The notes: a model not told the origin generated them from the letters alone. DNA of 64,000 bases from Streptomyces sp. CBMA152 (GCF_014596475.1 NZ_MECJ01000028.1:372001-436000), one strand, 5' to 3'. Shown: positions 40,796 through 50,401, counted from the stretch's first letter. Program-made: numbers and translations.

Positions 40796-41176
40796 TCAGC
40801 CGCCCAGGAGCTCGGCGAGCGCGCGGCCGACCGTCGCCGCCGAGGTGAGCAGGCCCGTCAGGCCCTCCGCCTCGGTGAGCGCGCGGCGCAGCCGGGCCAG
40901 TCTGCCCGGGCCCGCCGCGCCCGTCGACGCGATCTCCTCCTCGGTGTCGGCCGCCGCCGCGTCCAGCTCCCGGGTGCGGTCGGTGGCGACCGCGCGGGCG
41001 AGGTCGGCTCTCAACTCCCGCACCGCGTCCAGCAGTTCGGCCTGTGCCGGATCGGCGGCCGGTACGCCGTGGTGGCTGGTCACCGTGTTGTGGTCGCCGA
41101 TGGCCATCGCGCCCACCACGCTGCCGATGCTGATGCCCTGCTTGCCGTCCCGCTTGTGCCCGTCATCCCTCGCCAC
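40796..41176 (-). CDS. Small protein with N-terminal RHIM-like motif and helical C-terminus
   Basis: A 126-residue protein starting at the GTG at 41176, overlapping the previous gene by 14 bp. Residues 14-34 read GISIGSVVGAMAIGDHNTVTS, of which GAMAIGDHNTV is shared with the C-terminus of the upstream protein (GAIAIGDRNTV). The rest is helical and charged (ELLDAVRELRADLARAVATDRTRELDAA, then GPGRLARLRRALTEAEGLTGLLTSA). Such N-terminal I/V-x-I/V-G-D-x-N-T-V motifs resemble RHIM-like bacterial amyloid signalling motifs. Function is unknown and amyloid formation is inferred. Confidence 0.72.
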   Translation of the reverse strand: MARDDGHKRDGKQGISIGSVVGAMAIGDHNTVTSHHGVPAADPAQAELLDAVRELRADLARAVATDRTRELDAAAADTEEEIASTGAAGPGRLARLRRALTEAEGLTGLLTSAATVGRALAELLGG

Positions 41177-42860
41177 GGCCGCCGCCTCCCGTTCCCGTTC
41201 TGGACGTTCTGTTGACCACGGTGTTGCGGTCGCCGATGGCGATGGCGCCCTTCGCGGTCTCAATGAACGTGGCCCCCTCGGCGACGTTCACGATCTTCTG
41301 CACGAACTCGTCCGTCTCCCAGCCCGCCTCCTGGAGCGCGAGCCGTACGCCGTTGGCCACCCGGTCCTGAATGGACTTCAGATAGCGGCTGACGTCCATC
41401 TCCTGGAAGAGGGAGGCGTCGTTGTCGGAGCCCAGCTCGCGCACCGACCTGACGGGCCCTTCCGGCAGCGCCCGGCCGTAGCCGCCGGTGGCCAGGCGCC
41501 ACAGCGAGACCGCGCTCCGCCACAGCGCGAGCACCGCGTGCCCGGCGGCGGCCGGGGTGTTCCCCACCGCCCAGGCGGCCTTGCCGAAGCTGTTGTTGTG
41601 CCGGTGGCGGTGGGCGGCGAGGTCGGCGTCCTGGAAGAGCCGCTTCACCGGGCGCAGCACATGCGGGGCGACCTCCAGCATCAGCATCCCGCCCTGGGTG
41701 TGGACCCGTACGAAGACCGTCGTGACGATCTCCTCGCCCCAGCCGCCGACCCGGATCCGCAGGAAGTGCCGCCGGGTCTCGCCGCCCTCCTCGATGGCGC
41801 GCGAGCGGTGCTCCTCGAACTGCCGTGTGGTGTACGGCGCGTCGGCGCGCGACGGCAGGCCGGTCACCGGCAGGAAGACGATCTCGTCGAGCTCCAGGTC
41901 GCGCAGCCGGTCGCGGACGGCTGCCGCCAGCTCCGGCGAGCCGTGCGGGGACGGGACGCGCAGCGCCTCCAGGAGCGGGACGACGCGGCGCAGGATCGCG
42001 CTGTTGTCGAGCGGTTCGGGCTCGCGGTCGCGGTTCGGGCGCAGTTCGACGGAGAGGGACCACGGCTCGTACGGCTGTCCGGCGCCGCAGAACGGCTGGG
42101 TCACGTGGTAGAGCACCAGCGGCGCGTGCTGCTCGGCCCGGATGCGCGCGGCCAGGCGCTGGAAGCGGTGACCGTCCGCCGCCTCGGCCGGGTCGGCCGC
42201 GACCTCGGGGAAGCGGGGTCTGGAGAGCTCCTCGGTGAGCGATCTGGCGAACTGGCCACGCTGCATGGCGACGGCCCAGGCGAGCAGGAGCGGCAGCACC
42301 AGCGCACACCACGACTGGAGGCGGTCGTCGCCCCCCGGTCCGCTGCCGAACGAGCCGGCCACTCCGGAGAGGTCCACCGAACCGCCTGTCAGCGCGGGCC
42401 GGAGCAGCGAGAACAGCGCCCACAGGTAGAGCACCCACCCGATCAGGCGCACGTACCAGCCAGCGATCCTGCGGTACCAGACGGGCCGCTCCTGCGGACC
42501 CCGGATCCAGCCCGCCACGGTGAACAGCGCGAACGCCGGCAGATAGAGCAGGATCAGCCACTGGGTGAGCGGCACCGCCACGATCCACAGCAGCACGATC
42601 GCGGCCGACCAGCCGAGCTCGATACGCCGGGCGCGCAGCGCGTGGGCGAGCACGCGCGCCGCGTCGATGCCGAGCGAGGGGGCGGCGATGCGCTCCTCGT
42701 GGACGTACAGCTCGTCGATGACCGCGTCCCGGAACACCGCGTCCTGATAGGCACCCGCGCACAGCAGCCGGGTGGCCTCGCTGGACCCCGGCGCCTTCGG
42801 GTCGATGTCCCCGCGACGGCCGGACGGACCGGGCTGCCGGGGAATGTAGGTCTGCGTCAA
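41163..42860 (-). CDS. Polytopic membrane protein ending in a RHIM-like motif
   Basis: A 565-residue protein with a TTG start preceded by a G-rich ribosome-binding site. The N-terminal 75 residues are soluble, then come about four hydrophobic helices (AAIVLLWIVAVPLTQWLILLYL, LPAFALFTVAGWI, LIGWVLYLWALFSLL and CALVLPLLLAWAVAM). A long cytoplasmic part contains EDLDLDE-like acidic and basic patches without a recognised catalytic motif. The C-terminus is ETAKGAIAIGDRNTVVNRT (residues 538-550 are the motif), closely matching the neighbour's N-terminal motif. First gene of the operon; function unknown. Confidence 0.72.
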   Translation of the reverse strand: MTQTYIPRQPGPSGRRGDIDPKAPGSSEATRLLCAGAYQDAVFRDAVIDELYVHEERIAAPSLGIDAARVLAHALRARRIELGWSAAIVLLWIVAVPLTQWLILLYLPAFALFTVAGWIRGPQERPVWYRRIAGWYVRLIGWVLYLWALFSLLRPALTGGSVDLSGVAGSFGSGPGGDDRLQSWCALVLPLLLAWAVAMQRGQFARSLTEELSRPRFPEVAADPAEAADGHRFQRLAARIRAEQHAPLVLYHVTQPFCGAGQPYEPWSLSVELRPNRDREPEPLDNSAILRRVVPLLEALRVPSPHGSPELAAAVRDRLRDLELDEIVFLPVTGLPSRADAPYTTRQFEEHRSRAIEEGGETRRHFLRIRVGGWGEEIVTTVFVRVHTQGGMLMLEVAPHVLRPVKRLFQDADLAAHRHRHNNSFGKAAWAVGNTPAAAGHAVLALWRSAVSLWRLATGGYGRALPEGPVRSVRELGSDNDASLFQEMDVSRYLKSIQDRVANGVRLALQEAGWETDEFVQKIVNVAEGATFIETAKGAIAIGDRNTVVNRTSRTGTGGGGRGEG

Positions 42861-43055
42861 CGGTCCCCCCGATGAGCGAACTGACCGCGCCCGCAGGCGA
42901 GTTGCCTGTGACGAAGGCCACAGCGTAGAGGAGGGTTGACCTCCGTGTCGTACGCCAAAAAGACCACCCCCGGCGGCCTGGTGAGGCTGCCGGGGGTGGT
43001 GTTACCGCTGGGGGTGCGGGACTCAAATAAAGCCAAGCTGACGGACCGCGTCGAC
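42861..43055. terminator. mdh terminator (minus strand)
   Basis: ACCACCCCCGGC (42963-42974) and GCCGGGGGTGGT (42989-43000) form a perfect 12-bp stem with a 14-nt loop. On the minus strand it is followed by CTTTTT (42962-42957), a classical intrinsic terminator for mdh. The rest of the gap carries the likely promoter of the polytopic membrane protein. Confidence 0.85.
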
Positions 43056-44045
<990 letters not shown>

Positions 44046-44098
44046 GGCGATCTCCGTTGAGAACAGCAGGTGGTGGGGGTTGTGCCCCTGGTTCCGGC

Positions 44099-44168
44099 TA
44101 TCTCTTCACGTCAAGGTCCCGCTCGGGCCCCGACATGATCCCGAACTGAATCTTGACGTGAAGAGATA
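44099..44168. promoter_or_regulatory. Long inverted repeat upstream of mdh (candidate operator)
   Basis: TATCTCTTCACGTCAAG (44099-44115) and CTTGACGTGAAGAGATA (44152-44168) are exact 17-nt inverted repeats separated by 36 bp. Each arm contains the near-palindrome CTTgACGTgAAG and TTGACG, so either could also serve as -35. The spacing is about seven helical turns centre to centre when measured from arm centres (53 bp, five turns). The binding protein is unknown. Confidence 0.6.
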
Positions 44169-44260
44169 TCCAGCGGTCAGGCTATCCGACACCGGCCGCC
44201 GCCAACCCCCACCCCCCTGTGGGACGCCTCACCCCGTGTTGCGCACGTGTCCCGTACGGC

Positions 44261-45295
44261 TCACTGGTGAACCGTGCAGCCCTTCTTGCCGGAGACGAGC
44301 GTGGCGCACGCCTTGGCCGCCGTCGGGCCGTCGACCGCGAGCATCTTGGTGTACGCCTCCTTGTCGGCGCCCACCGTCCCGCTGCCGCCCGCCGTGGTGG
44401 CCGTGCTGATCTGCACCTTGTCGCCGGGCGCGCCCTGCTGGATACGGGCCCAGGCGGCCCCGCAGGTCTGGCTGTAGCGGACCTGGACGAGGGTGGCGCC
44501 GACCTTCGCGGACGACACCGTCTTGGCGAACGCACCGCCGCAGCCCATCAGTTCGGGATCCTGGCCGGTGCAGCTGCCCTGGGTGCACTTCACGCCCGCC
44601 GGGAGCGACGGCGTGACGGAGGCGCTGGGCGTCGCCGTGGGGGTCGCCGCCGCCTTGTCGTCGCCGGAGCCACCCAGATCGGTGAGCAGGAAGGCCGCCG
44701 CGATGACGAGCAGGGCGCCGACGACGCCCGCCGCGAACATGAGCAGCCTGCGCCGCCCGCCCGTGCCGCCGGATCCGCCGGGCCCCTGGTCGGGGCGGCG
44801 CAGCGGTATGCCCTTGCCGCGGATCTTGCCCGGGTCGATCAGGGGCGGCGCTCCGAGACCGGCCGACGGGGACGCCGTCGGCAGCGACTCGGCGGGGCGC
44901 CGGTCGGGAGCCGCCGGGGCGACCGGGGACGTCTGCGGACCGCCGGGAACCGGGCCGAACTCGCCGAGCGCCGCGCGCGCCTGGGAGATCCGGATCTGCT
45001 CCATCGTCATGTCGTGCCGCATCTCGGAGCGGCTCCAGGCGCGCTCCGCGAGCTCCCACATGGTGGTCAGATGGAGGGGGTTGGTGCCGGTCACCTCGGC
45101 GAGCGCGACGATCGCCCCCTTGGGCGCGAGCAGCCGCCCGCCCAGATACCGCTCCCACGAGGTCTTGCTGTAGCCGGTGCGGTCGGCGACCGCGGCGAGG
45201 CTGAGACCGCTGCGGTCCACGAGTCTGCGCAGCTGACTCGCGAACTCCCGCACCTGCGGGTCCAGTTCCTCCGGCAACGCCTTCCAACGCGGCAT
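44261..45295 (-). CDS. XRE-type HTH protein with extracytoplasmic DUF2690 domain
   Basis: A 344-residue transmembrane regulator-like protein. The cytoplasmic N-terminus has an XRE helix-turn-helix (FASQLRRLVDRSGLSLAAVADRTGYSKTSWERYLGGRLLAPKGAIVALAEV, about 18-67). A Pro-rich linker precedes one transmembrane helix (LLMFAAGVVGALLVIAAAFLL). The outer domain has paired cysteines in VKCTQGSCTGQDPELMGCGG and RYSQTCGAAWARI, typical of DUF2690. A 49-residue longer reading is possible, but AGGGGGAGC supports the ATG at 45295. It may sense an external signal; targets unknown. Confidence 0.85.
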   Translation of the reverse strand: MPRWKALPEELDPQVREFASQLRRLVDRSGLSLAAVADRTGYSKTSWERYLGGRLLAPKGAIVALAEVTGTNPLHLTTMWELAERAWSRSEMRHDMTMEQIRISQARAALGEFGPVPGGPQTSPVAPAAPDRRPAESLPTASPSAGLGAPPLIDPGKIRGKGIPLRRPDQGPGGSGGTGGRRRLLMFAAGVVGALLVIAAAFLLTDLGGSGDDKAAATPTATPSASVTPSLPAGVKCTQGSCTGQDPELMGCGGAFAKTVSSAKVGATLVQVRYSQTCGAAWARIQQGAPGDKVQISTATTAGGSGTVGADKEAYTKMLAVDGPTAAKACATLVSGKKGCTVHQ

Positions 45296-45636
45296 GTGCT
45301 CCCCCTGTCCCCCCATACGTACCCGATGTACCGCCGAGGCCCGATGCCGCCCCCGCCGCGCCCTTGGCCCCTGTTCCGCCCCCATCCTCCCATCGGCGGG
45401 AGATGCCGTCACCTACGCCCTTGTCGCACGTGGGACGGCTGTTGCGGGACGTACACACAGTTGCGGAACGGTCACCTCCGCGCCACAGCCCACCGGCTTC
45501 CCTTGTAGTGGGTTGGCGCGTGCATGACGCTTACACCACGGGGACGGACGGCGCCCGTCCTCCCACGGGGGAGAGGACGGGCGCCGTTCTGTTTCACGTC
45601 TTTACGCGGGGCACGTACGGGATGTTCAGCGGCGCG
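45296..45636. terminator. Intergenic region with a 15-bp hairpin terminator
   Basis: ACGGCGCCCGTCCTC (45548-45562) and GAGGACGGGCGCCGT (45573-45587) form a perfect 15-bp stem with a 10-nt loop, serving the minus-strand DUF3017 gene ending at 45637. The remainder of the 341 bp should hold the promoter of the XRE gene; I see no other element. Confidence 0.75.
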
Positions 45637-46347
45637 TCAGCGCACGGTGAAGCGGACCGCGTCCTCCAGGAACGGGATGTCCAGCCAGGGCCTCGGCTGC
45701 GCCACCAGGGCGAGCAGCACGATCAGCGTGCCCAGCACTCCGTATGTGGTGATGTCGGTGAACCGGGACCGGACCGCGAGCATGCCCACCGACGGCAGGA
45801 TCCAGCGCAGCACCCCGCCCGCGAGCAGCGCAAGGCCGATGATGATCAGGCCGACGCGGAACAGGTCCACCGAGACGAGCAGCAGCCCGAGCCCGACCGA
45901 CCCGAGCACGGCGAGCAGCGGCCACTGCCGCGCGGGCGCGGGCGAGTCCCCGGACGCCGCCCGCCCACCCCCCTCGGGCCGCGCGGTGTCCCGGGTGATG
46001 GAAGGGAACCGCCGGGACGCCTTACGGGGCGGGGGCGCGGCGACGGCGGTGCCGTTCGGCGACGGCTTGGCGCCGTTGAGGGACGGCGTGGTGCCGTTCA
46101 CCGAGGTCTTGGCGCCGTTGACGGACGGCTTGGCACCGTTCGCGGACGGCGCGGCCCCGTTCGCCGACGCCTTGACCCCGTTCACGGACGGCTCCGTCCC
46201 GTTCACCGACGGCTCGGCGCCGTTCGGCGACGGCTCGGGGCCGCTCGTGGTGCTGCTCTTCGGGGGCGGCTGGGCGCCGTTCACCGGCGGGTGGGCGCGG
46301 TCGTCCGCGCCGGCGCCGCCGTCCCCCGTACTCGTCTCGGCGTCCAT
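45637..46347 (-). CDS. DUF3017 membrane protein with a heptad-repeat N-terminus
   Basis: A 236-residue protein. The C-terminal 85 residues form three hydrophobic helices (LLAVLGSVGLGLLLVSVDLF, GLIIIGLALLAGGVL and TYGVLGTLIVLLALVAQ), the DUF3017 domain that commonly follows folD in Streptomyces. Residues 42-104 are nine tandem heptads of the type NGAxPSV, from a 21-bp DNA repeat. The gene starts 34 bp after folD and is likely cotranscribed. Function unknown. Confidence 0.82.
   Translation of the reverse strand: MDAETSTGDGGAGADDRAHPPVNGAQPPPKSSTTSGPEPSPNGAEPSVNGTEPSVNGVKASANGAAPSANGAKPSVNGAKTSVNGTTPSLNGAKPSPNGTAVAAPPPRKASRRFPSITRDTARPEGGGRAASGDSPAPARQWPLLAVLGSVGLGLLLVSVDLFRVGLIIIGLALLAGGVLRWILPSVGMLAVRSRFTDITTYGVLGTLIVLLALVAQPRPWLDIPFLEDAVRFTVR
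46036..46224 (-). repeat. Nine 21-bp tandem repeats inside the DUF3017 gene
   Basis: 189 bp encode nine consecutive heptads beginning Asn-Gly (NGAEPSV, NGTEPSV, NGVKASA, NGAAPSA, NGAKPSV, NGAKTSV, NGTTPSL, NGAKPSP, NGTAVAA). The core nucleotide unit on the plus strand is close to CCGTTC-N3-GACGGC-N6. Copy number is likely variable between strains. Confidence 0.85.
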
Positions 46348-46381
46348 GCCTCGTGCTTCCTTCCGTCCGGCTCGCGGCGGC

Positions 46382-47242
46382 TCAGCTCGCGGCGGCGTTG
46401 CGCTCCGCCGCCTCGACGACGTTGACCAGCAGCTGGGCGCGGGTCATCGGGCCGACGCCCCCCGGGTTCGGGGAGATCCAGCCGGCCACCTCGGTCACGC
46501 CGGGGTGCACATCGCCGAGGATCTTGCCGTTCTCGTCGCGGCTGACGCCGACGTCGAGCACGGCCGCACCGGGCTTGACGTCCTCGGGCTTCACGAGGTG
46601 CGGCACACCGGCGGCGGCCACGATGATGTCGGCCCGGCGCAGGTGCCACGCCAGGTCGCGGGTACCGGTGTGGCACTGCGTCACCGTCGCGTTCTCCGAG
46701 CGGCGGGTCAGCAGCAGCGGCATCGGGCGCCCGATGGTGACGCCACGGCCGATCACCACGACCTCGGCCCCGTTGATCTCCACACCGTGCTTGCGCAGCA
46801 GCTGGATGATCCCGTACGGGGTGCACGGCAGCGGGCCCGGCTCGTTGAGCACCAGACGGCCGAGGTTGGTCGGGTGCAGCCCGTCCGCGTCCTTGGCCGG
46901 GTCCATCAGCGTCAGGATCCGGTTCTCGTCGATGCCCTTGGGCAGCGGGAGTTGGACGATGTAGCCGGTGCACTCCGGGTCCTCGTTGAGCTCCCGTACG
47001 ACCGCCTCGATCTCCTCCTGCGTGGCGGTGGCGGGCAGTTCGCGCTGGATGGAGGCGATGCCGACCTCGGCGCAGTCGCGGTGCTTGCCCGCCACGTACT
47101 TCTGGCTGGCGGCGTCCTCACCGACCAGCACGGTGCCGAGACCGGGGTGGAACCCCCGCTCCTTGAGGGCCGCCACGCGGACGGCCAGATCGGACTTGAT
47201 CGCTGCGGCGGTGGCCTTGCCATCGAGAATCTGGGCGGTCAT
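46382..47242 (-). CDS. folD: Bifunctional methylenetetrahydrofolate dehydrogenase/cyclohydrolase
   Basis: A 286-residue enzyme making 10-formyl-THF through 5,10-methenyl-THF. It shows TVLVGEDAASQKYVAGKHRDCAEVGI (catalytic YxxxK), YIVQLPLPKGIDE, KDADGLHPTNLGRL, VIGRGVTIGRPMPLLL (NADP-binding) and AVLDVGVSRDENGKILGDVH. I choose the ATG at 47242; an ATG at 47251 is directly after GGAAGA and is possible. No ZTP riboswitch is recognisable upstream, unlike glyA. Confidence 0.95.
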   Translation of the reverse strand: MTAQILDGKATAAAIKSDLAVRVAALKERGFHPGLGTVLVGEDAASQKYVAGKHRDCAEVGIASIQRELPATATQEEIEAVVRELNEDPECTGYIVQLPLPKGIDENRILTLMDPAKDADGLHPTNLGRLVLNEPGPLPCTPYGIIQLLRKHGVEINGAEVVVIGRGVTIGRPMPLLLTRRSENATVTQCHTGTRDLAWHLRRADIIVAAAGVPHLVKPEDVKPGAAVLDVGVSRDENGKILGDVHPGVTEVAGWISPNPGGVGPMTRAQLLVNVVEAAERNAAAS

Positions 47243-47447
47243 GTTTCCCATTCTTCCAGGGCGACTGATGATCGCCCAAGTTGCACTCGCACAACACATC
47301 CAGCATCCGGCTGGACAAACTTATGTCTTGTTTAGAACGATGATCCGAGCAGTACCGCGGGCAGTGCCGGGGGGCGAACCGCTCACGGACCAGCTTTCCT
47401 CCGCTCGGGCCGCGACGTCCCCGCACCATCAACGGAGGAACTCCGCC
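47243..47447. promoter_or_regulatory. folD / membrane-protein divergent region
   Basis: This 205-bp region is AT-richer near 47320-47350 (TTATGTCTTGTTTAG), where promoters for folD and the plus-strand gene probably lie. GGAGG at about 47434 serves the ATG at 47448. No riboswitch consensus was found. Confidence 0.4.
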
Positions 47448-48068
47448 ATGAGCTTCGGCGACCCGAACAACCCGTACGGCCAGGCGCCGCCGCCCCCGCA
47501 GGCGCCCCCGGCCGGCTACGGCTACCCGGCGGCCCCGCCGCAGCAGCCGTACGGCTACCCGCCGCAGCCCGCGTACCCGGGTTACCCGGGCGGCGCCATG
47601 ATGCCGCAGCCGCAGATGCCGGGCCTGATGCAGACCGCGCGGGTGTTCCTGTTCATCGTGGCGGCCGTCCAGGCGCTCGCCGGCATCGGCATCCTGTTCG
47701 TCGCGGCCGCGGCCAACGACGTGTCCAACAAGTCGGACAGCACCTTCGGCAGCACGCCCTTCGGGGACATAGGGCACGCCGCCGCCGGCATCCTCTTCGT
47801 GTTCGCCATCTTCTTCCTCGGCCTGACCGCCCTGTCGATCACGCTCGGCGTACGGCTCTCCAAGGGCGCCCAGGGCGTCCGTATCACGACGATGATCTAC
47901 GGCATCCTGGGCGCCGTCGTCGGCCTGCTCGCCCTGATCGGCGCCGCGAACAGCCACTCCTCGGGTGCCCTGGTCTGGGCGATCCTGTGGATCACCTTCG
48001 GCGGCATCATGGCGGCCGCGATGATGACCCGGGACGGCGCGGCCTGGTTCAACCGCCCGCGTTACTGA
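47448..48068 (+). CDS. Pro/Tyr-rich four-helix membrane protein
   Basis: A 206-residue protein. Residues 1-55 are Pro/Tyr/Gly-rich (YGYPAAPPQQPYGYPPQPAY), then four hydrophobic helices follow: VFLFIVAAVQALAGIGILFVAAA, AAAGILFVFAIFFLGLTALSITL, MIYGILGAVVGLLALIGAA and ALVWAILWITFGGIMAAAM. The arrangement is common in actinomycete envelope proteins without assigned function. GGAGG supports the start. A terminator follows. Confidence 0.8.
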   Translation: MSFGDPNNPYGQAPPPPQAPPAGYGYPAAPPQQPYGYPPQPAYPGYPGGAMMPQPQMPGLMQTARVFLFIVAAVQALAGIGILFVAAAANDVSNKSDSTFGSTPFGDIGHAAAGILFVFAIFFLGLTALSITLGVRLSKGAQGVRITTMIYGILGAVVGLLALIGAANSHSSGALVWAILWITFGGIMAAAMMTRDGAAWFNRPRY

Positions 48069-48085
48069 CCCACTTCGCCCCGGCG

Positions 48086-48193
48086 AACGAAGGCCGCACC
48101 CCGCACAGGGGGTGCGGCCTTCGTTCTGCCCGATGGGTGGTGCCTTTTAGGGGCGCGGGGAACTGCGCGACAAGCCACGCACGGTCCGCACCG
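48086..48193. terminator. Hairpin terminator plus dispersed repeat, copy at 48147-48193
   Basis: AACGAAGGCCGCACCCC (48086-48102) pairs with the segment 48109-48126 through a near-perfect stem with one bulged T. It is followed by a plus-oriented dispersed repeat, AGGGGCGCGGGGAACTGCGC (48150-48169), with its spacer and CACGGTCCGCACC tail. It separates two convergent genes. Confidence 0.8.
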
Positions 48194-48212
48194 GAAAGAC
48201 GCCACACCCCAC

Positions 48213-49769
48213 TCAGTGGAAGAAGTGCCGCGTACCCGTGAAGTACATCGTCACGCCCGCCTTGGCCGCAGCCTCGACGACCAGCTCGTCCCGCACGGAC
48301 CCACCCGGCTGAACAACGGCCCGAACGCCCGCGGCGGTCAGAATCTCCAGCCCGTCAGGGAACGGGAAGAACGCGTCCGAGGCAGCGTACGAGCCTCGCG
48401 CCCGCTCCTCACCAGCCCGCTCCACCGCAAGCTTCGCGGAGTCGACCCGGTTGACCTGCCCCATCCCGACACCGACGGACGCACCACCCTTCGCGAGCAG
48501 AATCGCGTTGGACTTCACAGCCCGGCACGCCTTCCAGGCAAACGCGAGCTCGGCCAACTCCGAAGCGGACAGCGCCGATCCCGTGGCCAGCGTCCAGTTC
48601 GAAGGGTCGTCACCGTCGGCCTGGAACATGTCCGTCTGCTGGAGCACGGCGCCGCCGGAGACCGGCTTGAGGTCGCCGGGCTGGTGCGGGGTGCCGTCGA
48701 CCTTCAGTACGCGGATGTTCTTCTTGCGCGCCAGGACCTCGACCGCGCCGTCCTCGTACGAAGGCGCCGCGATCACCTCGGTGAAGATCTCCGCGACCTG
48801 CTCGGCCAGCTCGACCGTCACCGGGCGGTTGACGGCGATGACGCCGCCGAACGCGGAGAGCGGGTCGCAGGCGTGCGCCTTGCGGTGCGCCTCGGCGAGG
48901 TCCGTGCCGATCGCGATGCCGCACGGGTTGGCGTGCTTGATGATCGCGACACAGGGCTCGTCGTGGTCGTAGGCGGCGCGACGGGCGGCCTCGGTGTCCA
49001 CGTAGTTGTTGAAGGACATCTCCTTGCCGTGCAGCTGCTCGGCGTTGGCGATGCCGCCGGGCTGACCGTCGGTGTAGAGGGCCGCAGCCTGGTGCGGGTT
49101 CTCGCCGTAGCGCAGGGTCGACTTGCGCTCCCAGGTCCCGCCGAGGAACTGCGGCAGTACGGCGCCGTCCTCGGGCGCGTACACATTGGTCATCCAGGAG
49201 GCGACGGCCACGTCGTACGCGGCCGTGTGCTGAAACGCTTCGGCGGCCAGGTGCTTACGGGCGTCGAGGTCGAACCCGCCGTTCTTGACCGCCGCGAGCA
49301 CGTCCGCGTACCGCTCGGGGCTGGTGACGACGGCCACCGACGGGTGGTTCTTGGCGGCGGCGCGGACCATCGAGGGCCCGCCGATGTCGATCTGCTCGAC
49401 GCACTCGTCCGGGGAGGCGCCCGAGGCGACGGTCTCCTTGAACGGGTACAGGTTGACCACGACGAGCTGGAACGGCTCGACGCCGAGCTCCGCCAGCTGC
49501 TCGCGGTGCGAGTCCAGGCGCAGATCGGCGAGGATCCCGGCGTGCACGCGCGGGTGCAGCGTCTTGACCCGGCCGTCCAGGCACTCGGGGAAGCCGGTCA
49601 GCTCCTCGACCTTGGTGACGGGCACCCCGGCGGCCGCGATGCGCCCGGCCGTCGACCCGGTGGAGACGAGCTCGACACCGGCCTCGTGCAGCCCGCGTGC
49701 CAGGTCCTCCAGCCCGCTCTTGTCGTAGACGCTGATCAGCGCGCGACGGATCTCCCGCTTGCTACTCAC
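48213..49769 (-). CDS. purH: Bifunctional AICAR formyltransferase / IMP cyclohydrolase
   Basis: A 518-residue enzyme completing IMP synthesis. The N-terminal cyclohydrolase (MGS-like) domain has RRALISVYDKSGLEDLA, LVSTGSTAGRI and GRVKTLHPRVHAGIL. The formyltransferase half shows LRYGENPHQAAALY, IIKHANPCGIAIG (catalytic His and Lys), DPLSAFGGVIAVNRPV and FFPFPDGLEIL. Length matches the family. The GTG overlaps purN by GTGA. AICAR/ZMP, the substrate, is the precursor of the ligand sensed by the glyA riboswitch. Confidence 0.97.
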   Translation of the reverse strand: MSSKREIRRALISVYDKSGLEDLARGLHEAGVELVSTGSTAGRIAAAGVPVTKVEELTGFPECLDGRVKTLHPRVHAGILADLRLDSHREQLAELGVEPFQLVVVNLYPFKETVASGASPDECVEQIDIGGPSMVRAAAKNHPSVAVVTSPERYADVLAAVKNGGFDLDARKHLAAEAFQHTAAYDVAVASWMTNVYAPEDGAVLPQFLGGTWERKSTLRYGENPHQAAALYTDGQPGGIANAEQLHGKEMSFNNYVDTEAARRAAYDHDEPCVAIIKHANPCGIAIGTDLAEAHRKAHACDPLSAFGGVIAVNRPVTVELAEQVAEIFTEVIAAPSYEDGAVEVLARKKNIRVLKVDGTPHQPGDLKPVSGGAVLQQTDMFQADGDDPSNWTLATGSALSASELAELAFAWKACRAVKSNAILLAKGGASVGVGMGQVNRVDSAKLAVERAGEERARGSYAASDAFFPFPDGLEILTAAGVRAVVQPGGSVRDELVVEAAAKAGVTMYFTGTRHFFH

Positions 49770-50401
49770 GGCAACAGAACCTTTCGTCCCTCAATGCGAT
49801 AGCCGTCGCGGGCCAGCCGCCCCACGACGTCGACGAGCAGCGTTCGCTCGACTTCCTTGATGCGCTCGTGGAGCGCGTCCTCCGTGTCGTCCGGCCGGAC
49901 CTCGACCACGCCCTGGGCGATGATCGGGCCGGTGTCGACGCCGTCGTCGACGAAGTGGACGGTGCATCCGGTCACCTTGGCGCCGTACGCGAGCGCGTCA
50001 CGGACGCCGTGGGCGCCGGGAAAACTGGGCAGCAGGGCGGGGTGCGTGTTGACCACCCGCCCGCCGAACCGGGCGAGGAACTCCTTGCCCACGATCTTCA
50101 TGAACCCCGCCGAGACGACGAGGTCGGGCTCGTACGCGGCGGTGGCCTCGGTGAGCGCGCGGTCCCAGGCGTAGCGGGTGGGATGGTCCTTCACCCGGCA
50201 GACGAAGGTGGCGAGCCCGGCGCGCTCGGCCCGCTCCAGACCGGCGATGTTGTCGCGGTCGGCGCCCACGGCCACGATCCGCGCGCCGTAGCCGTCCGGA
50301 TCGGCCTCGATGGCGTCGAGGAGGGCCTGCAGATTCGTACCGGACCCGGAGACCAGCACGACAAGGCGGGCCGGAGCGGCGGAAGGGGGCGGGGAGGCCA
50401 C
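49766..50401 (-). CDS. purN: Phosphoribosylglycinamide formyltransferase
   Basis: A 211-residue GAR transformylase using 10-formyl-THF. It has LVVLVSGSGTNLQALLDAIE at the N-terminus, LVVSAGFMKIVGKEFL, the catalytic block NTHPALLPSFPGAHGVRDAL, and TVHFVDDGVDTGPIIAQ. The GTG at 50401 has GAGAAAGGG 7 nt upstream. It is first in the purN-purH operon and diverges from a membrane-protein gene. Confidence 0.95.
   Translation of the reverse strand: MASPPPSAAPARLVVLVSGSGTNLQALLDAIEADPDGYGARIVAVGADRDNIAGLERAERAGLATFVCRVKDHPTRYAWDRALTEATAAYEPDLVVSAGFMKIVGKEFLARFGGRVVNTHPALLPSFPGAHGVRDALAYGAKVTGCTVHFVDDGVDTGPIIAQGVVEVRPDDTEDALHERIKEVERTLLVDVVGRLARDGYRIEGRKVLLP

Noticed and set aside
47243..47447. ZTP riboswitch upstream of folD
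   Set aside because: The GCCGCCYGCCTGGGCA element and P1/P2 helices are missing.
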